This document shows positions 1-11,774 of a stretch of 64,000 bases of DNA, one piece after another; position 1 is the stretch's first letter; every line of letters begins with the position of its first letter. The stretch is from Girardinichthys multiradiatus (lineage: Eukaryota > Chordata > Actinopteri > Cyprinodontiformes > Goodeidae): positions 25,626,144 to 25,690,143 of the forward strand of contig NC_061806.1 in NCBI RefSeq assembly GCF_021462225.1. The letters are read 5' to 3'. The position numbers and the translations under genes were made by a program. Under the pieces are notes generated by a model. It was not told where the DNA came from. It worked only from the letters and a program-made list of their open reading frames with translations, and searched no databases.

Positions 1-640
1 CAAAAGTCCAGACCAATTCTGAATGTGGTGTGCAGAAAACGGTCCTCTAAACACTCATTCACACCCGTATGTAGTGCTGTCCAGATGTAATTGGACCACC
101 CAGCACAGACATTAATGTCAGATGTGAATGAGGTCATGGATCAATTTGTGTATAAGCTCCTTTGTTTCTGAATGTATAGAGGGGAGAAGAATGTGATAGT
201 CAGTCTGGTCATTGAGCAGAATAAATCAGCGAATTACATTGGTTTTCCAACTTGCACACGTAACATGGTTGGATTAAACATTGCATCACTTTAAGGTCTG
301 ACCTCTACTTATGCAAATTGCACATGGCCTGTGATCCATGCCTTCCATATTCCTCTTCCTGCTAACACCATCCCTCACACTGTTTTTCAAATTACTTTTT
401 TACATTTTTGTGTGGGTGGGATTTATATTCCTATTTTCAAAACCAATTTTTGTCCAAATTACACTTGAAAACATTTTATTGCAACATGCAGGTTCTATGC
501 AATATTGTCTCAGTTCAATCAAGCATACCATTAAATAAAAACAGAAGATATTTTATTAAAAGGTAAAATAGATTTTTAAATGTAATCACTCAAAGGACTT
601 CAGTCTATTACTAAATATAAATCTAAATTCTTAAAAGTGT
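1..640. other. Intergenic, no gene seen
   Basis: No open frame here looks like a conserved protein and no splice-bounded exon was found. The sequence is AT-rich and ordinary for fish intergenic DNA. Confidence 0.5.
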
Positions 641-770
641 TTATGCCGCTTGAACCTTCTCACATTTTGTCACGTTTCAACTGTGTATTTTTCGGGATTT
701 TACGTGATAGACCATCACAAAGTAGTGTATAATTGTGAAGTGGAAGAAAAATTATACTATGTTCTAAAGC
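641..770. repeat. Tc1-family terminal repeat fragment
   Basis: The stretch follows the order of motifs of a widespread fish Tc1 terminal repeat: a block ending in a cacattttgtcac core, then gggattttacgtgatagacc, then cacaaagtagtg, then a gaagtggaag block. The same motifs recur near 5130, 8630, 26120, 30450 and 38670. No transposase is attached, so it is a solo end or a decayed remnant. Confidence 0.6.
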
Positions 771-1084
771 CTTGTTACTAAAAACAATCTGAAATGTGTT
801 CATCAAATTCTGATACTTCCAAATAATTTGGTGCAGCCAACTGCCTTCTCATATAAACTACAAAATAATCAACTTATATGTATTTGAATGACTACTACAA
901 AAACCAACAACTTGAAATCATAAGGAGTGATGTTGCAAAGAGATAATTATATCATGTAGGCCATTCCAAGATTAAATATTATGATACTAATTGAAAAATT
1001 GATACAAAAAAGTGCATGGGGTGAACAATGTGTTATTTCTCTTTACGTCTATACAAGAATTATACACTTTTTGTTTCAGTAGAA

Positions 1085-1442
1085 CAGCGCGGTCCCAAGG
1101 CACAAGCAGACTAAGCTGCTGCTTAGAGCCTCCAAACCATCAGGGGCCCTCTAATAAGTGCTTAAATTTCATCACAGACAATGGAAAATGAGAACGCTAC
1201 TTAAATTTGACTTTCAGCATAGATTAATCAAAATATTTTAAATTGTTTAAAATTACTTTTTTAGATCCAGTGAATAATAACTAATTATCTGTGATTGCTT
1301 TAAAGTTTAGTCAATTATATCTGAGCCTCTATTCTTCATTCCACCAATCTGTATTTAAAAAGCTGAATGGTGGAGATGATCTCAACGGGAAGAGGGGCCC
1401 CAAATTCTGTTTAAGGCCCCATACAACCTCGGGCCAGCCCTG
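1085..1442. mobile_element. Non-autonomous hAT-like element, 358 bp, with 8-bp target duplication
   Basis: The 8-mer cagtagaa occurs at 1077-1084 and again at 1443-1450, directly flanking the element. The left end reads cagcgcggtcccaaggc and the reverse complement of the right end reads cagggctggcccgaggt, an imperfect terminal inverted repeat starting CAG. An 8-bp duplication with such ends is the hallmark of hAT transposons. There is no transposase, so it is a MITE-like derivative. It lies about 380 bp upstream of the erich5-like start codon, in the likely promoter region. Confidence 0.75.
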
Positions 1443-1821
1443 CAGTAGAAACAGCGACAGTCTCCCTGATTCACCTTCCCTCATTTGGTGCCTCTGAATA
1501 AAATATGTTCCTCTCAGCAGTCTGCTAGAAACACAAAAACTAAAAATAAAATTTTACTTCAACTACGTCGAAGCTTGAACATACCACTGAAGGAACCTAA
1601 AAACCCAATTTCTCAAACAGGAAGCATTTGCGCCACTGCGCACGGCACCGGAGAACCGATATCAGCAGCTTGTCTTTTGGCCTCTCCCACCAGCCGGTGT
1701 TTTGAATTTCCCCATTTAGACAAGGAGACGAAACAATGAGCGCAGCGTCATCGCCGCAGCTACAGCCCGTTTGCACCTTCTTAGCGCGAACTCCTCCATT
1801 CTTCAGTGCGCACTTTGCAGG

Positions 1822-4800
1822 ATGGGATGCTCCACCAGCTCTCAAACTTCAGCGGTAGACACGACTCGACCCAACAGCAAGCCCGAGGAGAGTAACGGAA
1901 CCAGCACCAAAGGTGATTAAATAAAGAGAAGTTATTAAAGCTTATTAAGACATGTATAAATGCAGAAGACACGAGTTGAGTGTGCAGATAGTTTTGACAT
2001 AAATTTTTTAAGGAGCTGGTATATCAAATTCATAATAATTTACTTTAATCAGTACTAACAAAGAAGTATAAAGGTAATAACTTAAAAATAATTCTGGGAT
2101 GAGCATGTATTACCCATAACATTTATGTACGCCTTAAAACCAGTTGTCCTCCTCAAATCAAATGTATAAATCAATAATAAAACTTCAATTAAAGAAATGC
2201 CATAAATAGCCCTGAGTGTGTCTGTGGGAATGGTGTCAGGTTAGAAGTTCCCCACCTTCTCCATATAGAGGTCAATCATATCATCTAAAACTGCAGTGAA
2301 TATAGTTTAGATAAGGGATGCAAATTGCTGTCAATGTTATTTATCTGGCTCCAGCCGGTGCCTTTTGTGTTCACTAGGAGTGAGCCACATCTGAACAGGG
2401 ACAAGGATAAGAAAGTTTATTGCCATTAGTTAACAGTGGCTTCTGGCTATGTCCTCCCAGAGAGTGACACCAGAGCAGATTTGATGACAGTCTACGGTTT
2501 CAGAAGGAAATGGAGAAGCAGAGCTGGGCAGGATTTTGTTGTGGGTCAGAGGGGGCACCTGCTTTGGTGTAAGTTAACACTCCTGTCACGGTGGAAAACA
2601 ACCTGGCTCCAGATTGTGCATTTTTTTTTGGAATGAGGGGAAGTTATGCTATTAGGAAAGCTATGTGTTTGAATAGAACGTGTGCAGTTCGTCAAAGCAG
2701 CTCAGACAAGGTAAAATATTCACTAAGTGGGACCTCCTCTGAGCTGAAAGCATGCAGACACAACACTTTAAAGAGCACACAATGTCACATAGGAAGCTGG
2801 GAAAGTGTCTCTGACCTCTCTGTGGAGGTCGCAATCAAAATGACATCCGTCAGCATAATCAGAATCAGAATCAGAAAAGCTTTATTGCTAAGTACGTTTT
2901 TGGACATACAAGGAATTTGTTTTGGCGTAGTCGGTGCAATACAATACAAATTAAACAGTATAAACATATCTACAATATAATATAAATATATGTGCACAGT
3001 TTTAAGTGAGTGAGAATAAATGTAGAGCAGTATAAGATGCCAGAGCGGTACAACAGTGCAGGTGATCATTGTGCAAGTATGGTAGTGCAAGTAAAGCAGG
3101 AGTCCAAGCTGAGCGTTAATGTAACAATGTAACACACCAGTTAATGTAATGTCATAAAGGTCTTTCTTTTCTTACTGGCTCTAGGTTTGAGTTTATCCCT
3201 GTCTTCTTGTTATAACTATCTTGAAGGTCAGATGAAAATTTGTCAGGATGTCTCCATATTTTTGCATGCATCTTATTTTACTTCTCCGGATGCCTGAGAA
3301 AGATAAAAAGAAACACTTTTTAACCCAAGGCTCGCCCTTCTTTAAGATACATTACCCTAATGCCAAATCTTTTAGTCAAGTCCTTTTAATATGACATATT
3401 TAGTCTTGATTAAAAACATCTCTGTGGTTTTTGGTTGTCAATCAGCTTTGTTTCAGCTAACCCTTATAATACTGAAACCTGAGACTTAGGACTTATGTGA
3501 TCCATGCAAATTACATTAATGCAAACCATTCCGCCCCAGAAAGTCTACAAGGAAGTGATACAACGTATCAGCAAGATATACAGCATCTTGTCCATGGCGC
3601 AGTCAACTGTGCTGTTAGTGTTCCTAAACAACAGTCCTCATAAACATTAACTTAGGTTTATGTGTGAACAGAGGTCCTTTAAAAGACATCATCTCGCTTT
3701 TGATCTAAAATCTAACAAGTGTAGCAAATGTTAGGAAGAGGAAAAGGTCCAAACAACGCTTTGCTTTCCTTGGATTTGTTTGTTTTATTGGCTTTTATCA
3801 TTTTGGTGAAAGGGGGATTTTTAACTGGTTTCATGCTCAGAGTTTGCTTCGCAGAATCTGGCCCGATTTCAGCAGCCGTCACGATTCTTTAAAAGTTAAT
3901 ATTGTTCTTATATATCAACAACAAATCAATGCATTTTCAAATCATATGTGTGGAAAGTCTTTGATCCATTGAAATACAATGCAGCTACAACATGTTAGTA
4001 ACAGAAACTGGGCATATTTTAACTCTTCCTTCTGGTTTTGTATTAAGTGAGACCAGTAGCTTCTACGTGGGCAACACAAACATGAAGAACACACAAGCAA
4101 GCAACATTACTGTTGCTTTTTCATGCAGACACCTAGAGCCTAGGCCCTTAGTGTTTCTGTTTGTGCTGGTAGGTGGTCCAAGGAACCACAGGTTCTACCA
4201 CTTACCTGTGTTGCTGTGGTTCAGGACATCAGTTTGTTGAAACAGGAAACTGTAGTGTTCCTCTTCATGGGGATATCCGTTAATGAATTTAAAGTCGTAG
4301 AAACATGTTAACCCCTGACCCCTGCTGTATTATAGTTTATTATGACAAAAGACTTTCGGATTTACTCTGCATCTTATCTGCACTTTGATGACACTGGAGG
4401 TTAAATTACTTTAGGGACATCAACTTTGTTTGATAGTCCACACTTCTAGACATACTGTAACTGTCATAATATAGGCATTGCATTTAAGGACATAGATCGT
4501 ATAAACATGCAAGCAGAAATATAAAGGAGGAATTATTTTGAATTAAAACACAAAAATATGACTACATATTATCCTGGACACATCATTCCCACAGTGAAAC
4601 ACGGTGGTGACAGCTTCATGCCGTAGTGATGCCTTTCTTAAGTAGGAACAAGAAAGCTGGTTTAAAGTTGGAAGGTAGATGGAGCTAAATACAAAGCAAT
4701 CATAGAAGAACAACCTGTTAGAGGATCCAAAAAACCAAGACTGGGGCTGAGATTGAACTTCAAGCAGGACTACAAACCTGAATCATACAGGCAAAGCTAC

Positions 4801-7800
4801 AATGAAATGGTTTAGAGCAAAGCATATTTATCTGGATGGTCCATTCAAAGCCCAGACATAAATCGAATTACAAATATGTGATAAATGGTGTTGACAGACG
4901 GCGTCCATGCAGTCCTCAGCTATTTCGCAAAGAAGTATGGGCAAACTGTTAGTCTTTAAAAGTACAAAGTTGGTAAAGAAATATCCAAAAGACCTGCAGC
5001 TGTAATAATATGTAATGGTGGTGGTACAAAGTAGACTCAGAGGGGCTCGACAGAAATGGACGCAAAACTGATATTTTTATTTTTACAACTGATGTTAGAA
5101 TTGTGAAAGTCTGTCATTTTCTTTCCACATCAGCTATGCACTACTTTGTGTTGTCTTTCACATAAATCCCATGTAAAATATGTTGAAGTTGACAAAGTGT
5201 GAAAAACTTTAGGAGTATAAAGGCATTGTATTTTGTGATACAGCACTCCCAATTATTGAATATAATGTATACACTGCGGATCTACTAAGATATTCTTTGA
5301 TTCTGTGCTGAGTCATTATACATGTGCCTAACAGGGGCGGCCGAGGAGAATGGAACGGTAGCCGAGGACAGTGAGACCATTCCAGACCAAGCACCAGCTG
5401 AAGGCAGCAATGCTAAACCTGAGAGCAAAGCTACTGCAGCAGCTACATCTACAGAAAGCTCTCCTGCAAGCCTCCCAGCAGGGCAGGAGTCCCCGCCTTC
5501 AGCAGACACCAAACCGGCAACAGCAGGAGGAGCAGAAGATGCACCAGTGGAGGGACCGCCTGCAGACAGCTCTGCTAAAGCAGAACCTAGCTCCCCAGAA
5601 GTTGCAGCTCCAGAGCAAGGTGGGTTAGAGTTAAAAATAATAAGCAGCGACATGCACAGGGACTTACTGAGAGTTGCTATATTGTGCTACAAACATTTCA
5701 GCAGAGTGTAAGCTGCAGAAAGCTCACTTATATTTGGATTCAGCTTAAATTCTTCTGAAAATTTTCATCTAAACCTTCTCTATATTCACTCTTCAAATTG
5801 AAGATAACTTCCTTAACAGATTCTCTTTTTTTTAATGCAAATTACTCCTGATATGCAAATCTCCTTAGACAGAGTGACTGATTACAGCCTTGAGACAAGT
5901 GTCAGGCTGACTTCTTGAAGTTGTGAAACAGATGAAATTGTGGGCAAATCATGCACCCATGTGCTTTTTTTCTTTGAGAACTCAGAGCAAAATTTAATAT
6001 TTGAATAGCTTGACTTCGGTGCCACTTGTCACAAAGTACGCTCAGAGTTTTTGCTTCCCAGTGGAAGGAAGAGATGTGCAGATTTTTCCGCTGGGCAGGT
6101 GTAACCGTGTCTTTTATATGTCCTTGTGGAGGTACATAATGTCCCATCTATGTTTCCCCAGACCATCCCCATTCCCTGTGCATTTCCTGTAACCAGGTAG
6201 TATCCAACAACAGACCGATACAGTTTCAGCTTTAATAAAAACACCAAGTTGGCTGCAGGAATGTGTTTCCAGGCCGCACTTCTAATTATTTTGCTTGAGC
6301 TAAAGAAACTGACCCGGTGTCAGTTTGCTGGATCCCATTTCAGTGATCGGTGGAAATGCTTTCATTTTTATTATGTACATTTTTGACCTTTGACCATAAA
6401 TAGGGTTTTATTGGAGGCTTTAGGTTTGGTAGCGACACAAAGCAATGCATAGCTAATTGTGAAGAGGAAGGGTAATTATATATGGTTTTAAATTACATTT
6501 TTAATCTCGGTATAAATCTCAGCTGTTCTGAAAAGGCCGGCAGAGGATTCTCAGAGAACAATCCAGTACAAAGGTATCAGGAAGACTAATGAACACAGCA
6601 GACAGGACAAAGATGACGTTGTGGATAAGCTTAAAGCAGAGTTAGGTTAGGAAGCAATTTCTCAATCTTTTTGAACATCTTGTAGAGTTCAAAACATCAT
6701 CTGAAAATGAAAAGAGAATGGCACAACTGCAAATCCACCAAGACATGGCCATCCACCTAAGCTGACAAGCGGGGCACAGAGAGTGCTAATCAGAAAAGCT
6801 GCCAAGAGGTCTATGGTATATCTGGAGGAGCTGGAGAAATCCACAGCTCAGCTGGGAGAATCTGTTGATAGAACAACTATTAGTTGTTCGCTCCACATAT
6901 CTGGCACAAACTGAAGAGTGTCGAGAAGAAAATTTGCCACAAGTCCTGTAGGGGACACACCAAACACTTGATTTGGTCAGATGAAACGAGAATTGAACTT
7001 TAAGGCCTACAGGCAAAACCATTATTGCACAGCATCCTAAACATATAGTGAAACATGGCAGTGACTGCATCAGGCTGTGGGAATGCTTTTCCTTAGCAAG
7101 GACTTGAAGCTTGTCAGAGATGATGGAAATATGGATGGAACTAAATACAGGGCAACCATGGAAAACAACCTGTTAGAGGCTACAAAAGCGACTGGAGCTG
7201 AGGTTCATCCTCCAGCAGGACAACAACCATAAATACAGAGACAGAGATACAACGGTATAGTTTAGATCATTGGCATCTTGAAATCCTGAGGAAATACTTT
7301 AAGATTTGTGGTTATAATGTGGCAAAATGGGAAAACTTCAAGCGCTATGAATACTTTATTATTCTTTATCATCTGACTATAGCCATATGTTAAATGCTAA
7401 TTGCAAAATGACAAACCTTTGTGTAGGACGAGTATTTTATCAGATGTTTTTATTCTAGATATTTTATCTTAAATAGCAGATCTGGGATCAGAAATTGATG
7501 GGTGTAACCAGACTTTTGAGATTAAAAAGATACCTTTAAAATCAACATATTTTAACACTACAGAGTTATAACTTTGACACAGACTTAGTTTCTAGAGAAC
7601 ATTTCAGGTTTGTGCAGAGATGATTTCCCTGCTCTTATGTCCACATGTGTACACTGAGCTGCATGATACAGTGCAGTTTTCACTGCTATCAGCTCTCAGT
7701 GATGCAAATAACATGTAGCGAGGTCGTTTGCTCAACAGGTCAACGCTTCATTTGTCCTCTTTGCTGAATGCAAAGCATCCAGCTCTGTAACAACACAGGC

Positions 7801-10800
7801 CAGTGAGGTGAAAGCTTTTAAAGAGCAACACAAAAGGTTTACTCTTCAAAAAAAATAAAGAAAAAGAAAAATTTAAGTATTGGCCTGAAAAAATTATTGA
7901 ATATATTTTGAGATTATCTTCAAATCTGTTATATTTCCAAGTGGTGCTGAAAAAACATAACAGAAATGAAAACAAGGCTCATCAGCAGGCATATCTTCAA
8001 GGAAAGGTTGGGGGGAAAAGGGCATCCACAAATCAGAGACTTACATGCTTTACACAAAGCACACCTCCACCACTTTTAAACAGCACCACATTTTTTTGTT
8101 TTCACCCTCTATGGTGTCCAACTTGACTCGTGCTCAGATCCGGCTGGACCACAGCTCTGATCAGATGTTCGGCAAATGTGATTTCAGCACTTTGTTGTCA
8201 ATGCGGCTCCATTAAATTGCAATGTGAGTCCACAGAGAAACCGGAGCACTTTAAGGGGCTTCCACTATGTCGGGCAGCAGAATGAATCTTATTTTCACAG
8301 CCAACGCAGAGATGATAGTGTGTCGCACAAGCAGAGCAAACTGAGAAACTCAACCATCTCTGAGTCTGTTAGAGCACAATTTTAGGGCTCATTTGTTGGA
8401 AATCTTCAAACAGAAGCCTTTAAAGAGAAACAAATGAAATGAAGCAAGTAACCAGGTGATGCATGTTGCCATTCATGGGATTTCGCACTTACACTATTAC
8501 AAATATTAGCATTCATGTTGGAATTTATCTTTATTGTACTCTAATTTCTATGTAGAAAACAATGTTAATTTATATTTGGTGAAAAAGGGACTAAACTTGT
8601 AAAAATGATTAGAAAATGATTTGCCTTCCACTTCACAATTATGGACCGCTTTGTGTTGGTCTGTTACATAAAACCCCTCAAGAATATGTTAAGATTTGTA
8701 ATCGTAACATGAAAAATGTTAAAAAGGCGCCATATAGTATGTCCAAATCTGGATCATCCTTAAACAGTAGTGTCGCAACTCTGGCTCGGGGCCATTTGTG
8801 GCCCTTGTTTTTCTGCAGCCCCCTGACCCAAACCCAAAAATGACACAAATTGTTGCACCGGCACAAGCAGTTCTGCAGAGTTGAGACTTACCTATTAAAA
8901 TCTGCTCAAAATGGAAATTACTAAGTAAAACACAAAATGTTGTTCTTGTAATAACCATGTTTCTTTTGCTTTTATTTTAATTTCAAACATCCCGCTAAAT
9001 TTGCTCAAAAGCAGACATGGACACCCCCCTTGATAAAACTCGGTAAAATACATTGAATGCTTTCAGAGAAAGCATGACCCTTATATCGCCCTAGTTGCTG
9101 AGAATAGGCAATTAATTATCCAAAGAAGTAGGAAACTGTAAGACCCTTTCCATGTTTCACATCTACAATGATTTATAGATCTGTTTTCTTCAAAAATCGG
9201 ACTTGTTTTAATAAAATATAGCATGTTTAGTTTATTGTTGAGGAGGCTAAAATAAAACATGTTTTTAAGTTATTAATCCATGTGCCTGTGGAGACATCCA
9301 AACAGAGGACTGGCAGCACTCATGGTTTATATTTGGATCCTCCAGTTGACATGCAAACTCTTGTAAATCAGGGCTTGTATTCACAAATATTCTCAGAGTC
9401 CTCTCAGAGAGCTCCTATCTTAGCCTAAAAAGTCCTGCCAAGGAGTCTTAGCTTAAGAGTGATTCAGTTCGCTGCTAAGGGGGACTCTGAGCAAGGAGAC
9501 CACAGAAATTCTGATCTTAGTGAGGAGGTGTGGTTGACCTTGTTGCTAGGTGTGACGCTGTCTTCTAAGAGCCGTAATTGGTTATTACACACCCCCCCCC
9601 CCCCCCCACACACACACACACAAGAAAGACTAATGCGTTCCTATTAATCAATGGAGAGAACTTAATTAAGAAATGTATTAAAATATTAAAATTCAGTATT
9701 TTACTGTGATCTTCTTGTATAATGAGGTTTAGTTTGGTAAAATGACCAAAACAAAATGGAGAAAGAAAGGTGGAGAAAACCAAACTGAACAGAGGAGCAG
9801 AGCCTGCTGGTGGAGGAGAATAGAGGAGTGTTGAAAGGTAGATTTGGTCCTGGGATCACGGTGCGAACAATCAGGCACTCCTGATCAGATCAATGCGTCG
9901 TTCCCTCTGCTTTCAGCATCAGCCTGGAATGTGAGCAGCTCTGGTTCCTGCTGCAGTCAGAAGCTAGAGAGGAGATAGCAGCAGACCAGAGAACTTCTCC
10001 ACAGACGGGGAGCATTGCAGATGACCATTTAGACTCAGGCTACTGACATCATCATGTACTATACAGCAAATACTTATTCACCTCATTTACATCTTTCTTC
10101 TATTTGTATAGCGCTTAGACTATTGTATTGTATCTGATCTAGAGTGTATGTATTTTTTTGTTTTTGTTTTTCCAATTCTTTCCAAATTTAGTTTTTTTAA
10201 AAGCATTTTAGTCTGTAAATATTTAAATAATTCGATTTTGTTTGTAATTTTGTTCACTCTTTATTCATGGTTATTTATTATTGTATCTAATATTTTTTTA
10301 TTATTCCTAATATTTCATTACTAGAGGTGCACCTTTAATCTCTCTAATTTCCCCCTAGGGGGATGATAAAGTTTATCTTATCAATGTATTAATAATTGTA
10401 TGATTGATATAAAAGTTTGTGTTCGTTTATTTATTTGTTTAGTGGGTAGATCCCTGCTTGATGGAGCCAGTAGCGTTTTAATAATTTGCTGTTGTATGGA
10501 AGTATCTCTCCTTTCTCTCTATCTTTCCTTCTTAAGACACTCTGAGGCTCACTTAAAGTCCTCTTCACTACTCTTAACATTTCCTCATGTTAGAAGCTCT
10601 CTTAAGGCCCACGATGCTTCGTGAATAACCTATCTTACCGAGGGAGTCTAGTCTTAGGATTCTTTGTAAATACAGGCCCAGATTATAATGTGGTTGCTTA
10701 AATTCGTTGTCTTTGTCTCCACAAGGCACAACGACTGATTCAGAGCCCCAACCAGAGGTGGCACTGGGTGAGCAAACCTGCATTTTTATTACTTTTCTTT

Positions 10801-10879
10801 TATATGATATACAAAACAATACAGCATGCGCTCCATTCTTACATGCTTTTCCTCTGTGTTTCCAGCACCCAGCGAGTGA
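1822..10879 (+). CDS. erich5: ERICH5-like small acidic acylated protein (4 coding exons)
   Basis: Exons 1822-1912, 5335-5619, 10726-10767 and 10866-10879 join in phase (all introns phase 1, GT-AG) into 143 residues. The protein starts MGCSTSS: Gly2 with Ser6 fits N-myristoylation and Cys3 is a likely palmitoylation site, so it probably sits on membranes. The rest is low complexity, rich in Glu, Ala, Pro, Ser and Thr, with no folded domain, and ends ALAPSE. Human ERICH5 (C8orf47) begins MGCSSS, is also Glu-rich, and lies next to RIDA, as here; that start and the synteny are the basis of the name. Human ERICH5 is much longer (about 370 residues), so homology is likely but not proven, and a function is not known. 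The 42-nt third exon and the last exon with 14 coding nt are unusually short, making the 3' structure less certain than exons 1-2. A hAT-like insertion lies upstream, and a 1.3-kb DNA element ends 46 bp before exon 3. Confidence 0.6.
2855..3130 (-). repeat. LINE 3'-end fragment (same type as 31080-32665)
   Basis: It begins with tandem aatcag units followed by a ctttattgctaagtacg block and an acatacaaggaatttg block. The left (3') end of the minus-strand LINE at 31080 shows the same order of motifs. Only the 3' untranslated tail is present, as expected for a 5'-truncated non-LTR insertion. Confidence 0.5.
4570..5222 (+). mobile_element. Decayed Tc1/mariner remnant
   Basis: Fragments of the transposase part of a common fish Tc1 are readable without an open frame (accgtggtgac-type block near 4600, gatggagctaaatacaaagc near 4678, then blocks matching the last catalytic region). 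They are followed at 5100-5222 by the family terminal repeat with the ctactttgtgttg motif. The left half is missing. It lies in erich5-like intron 1, just upstream of exon 2. Confidence 0.65.
6430..7420 (+). mobile_element. Decayed Tc1/mariner element, nearly full length
   Basis: A terminal-repeat-like block near 6440-6490 (cacaaagcaatgcatagc, gaagaggaag) is followed by transposase-derived sequence: ccaccaagacatggccatcc near 6734, aagctgccaagaggtctatgg near 6797, ctccacatatctggc, gtgaaacatggcagtgactg near 7048 and ggaactaaatacagggcaac near 7136. Motif order matches the family copy at 37840-38785. Many substitutions and indels leave no open frame. Confidence 0.65.
8590..8735. repeat. Tc1-family terminal repeat fragment
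   Basis: Contains ccttccacttcacaattatg, gctttgtgttggtctgttac and a following ataaaacccc block, matching the right end of the same Tc1 family seen at 5130 and 26120. No coding part is attached. Confidence 0.6.
9371..10679. mobile_element. Unclassified DNA transposon derivative, about 1.3 kb
   Basis: The left end reads ggcttgtattcacaaa and the reverse complement of the right end reads ggcctgtatttacaaag, a clear terminal inverted repeat. Subterminal blocks on both sides share cttaag and ctcagag/ctctgag motifs. A CAG trinucleotide flanks both ends if the element starts at GGC, which would be a 3-bp duplication. No transposase frame is recognisable. A C-run/CA tract sits inside (9592-9622). It lies in the intron before erich5-like exon 3. 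Confidence 0.5.
9592..9622. repeat. Poly-C/(CA)n microsatellite
   Basis: About 16 C followed by about 8 CA units. Confidence 0.85.
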
Positions 10880-11774
10880 AGCATGACATGCTTGACCACA
10901 CAGATGGGTTTGCTGGAAGAGTCGCTCCCTGTCTGTATGCATGAGTGAAAGTATGTCTTAGTGGGAGTTTGAGGGAGTGTGTGGAAAAAATATTGCTTTG
11001 TTGCCAAGATGCTGAACTTAATGACCACTTTTATTCAGGGTTCCTCTGTCACCATCCTTGATGACGTACAACTACAGTTTTTACTGTACATACTGTAGAT
11101 GGAGGATATTATCACTGGAGAGATATTTAGATTATTAATTCAAATCAATATTTATTATCTGTATAGAAATATGTTTAACTTAAACTTAGGGTAAGGATCA
11201 ATTCAGATTTTTTTCTACAAACTATGTTCTGACAAAAACCAAAGTTTATTTTAAGCTAGCCTGCTGTAATTTGATTTACTGTAGTTGTTATGAGGTGCTG
11301 CCTTGCAGAGTTAAATAAGAATATTCTTATGTGTCATGATGATGAAAGCCTGAAATCTGTTATAAGCTGTGAACTGTCACATAAACTAAAAAGGCAGCAT
11401 TAAAAAAATGACACCTAAGGCGTTTTTCTTTTAATCAGTATATAGTGACAATTAATGGGGAATAGCTGATTTATTAGTTGCTTCTGTAAATAATTTTAGG
11501 TGCAAAAATGACAAACAAAAAGTAACAAAGAGCCAATCCAGAAACTGCTTTAATCAATCAACACTTGTGGGACTGGAATATATCACACCGACAGATTTAT
11601 GCCATGGTTACACTTTGCATGATTTAAGCTTTTCAGCATACTGAGCAGCAGCAACCACAACCCATTGAAGCGCTGCTTTAAACGTCGGGAGACATGACGA
11701 CACCTCCACAGGTAAACATGAAGCAGGGTCACCTTGTCGTTTCGCTACAACTTGTTTGGGACGTGCTCGGCCAG
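10880..11774. other. Shared 3' region of convergent erich5-like and rida genes
   Basis: Fewer than 900 bp separate the two stop codons of these tail-to-tail genes, so it holds both 3' UTRs. On the minus strand an ATTAAA lies near 11552, about 220 bp after the rida stop, and could be its poly(A) signal. No repeat was recognised. Confidence 0.4.

Larger units (their letters stand above)
1913..5334 (+). other. erich5-like intron 1
   Basis: A 3.4-kb intron running from a GTGATT donor to an ACAG acceptor. It holds a LINE 3' tail (2855-3130) and a decayed Tc1 (4570-5222). Nothing else recognisable was seen. Confidence 0.5.
5620..10725 (+). other. erich5-like intron 2
   Basis: A 5.1-kb intron made largely of transposon debris: a Tc1 remnant at 6430-7420, a Tc1 end at 8590-8735 and a 1.3-kb DNA element at 9371-10679. 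No additional exon was recognised. Confidence 0.45.

Noticed and set aside
5285..5653. 122-residue minus-strand ORF opposite erich5-like exon 2
   Set aside because: It is antisense to an exon whose low-complexity GC-rich sequence keeps several frames open; no splice or protein similarity supports it.
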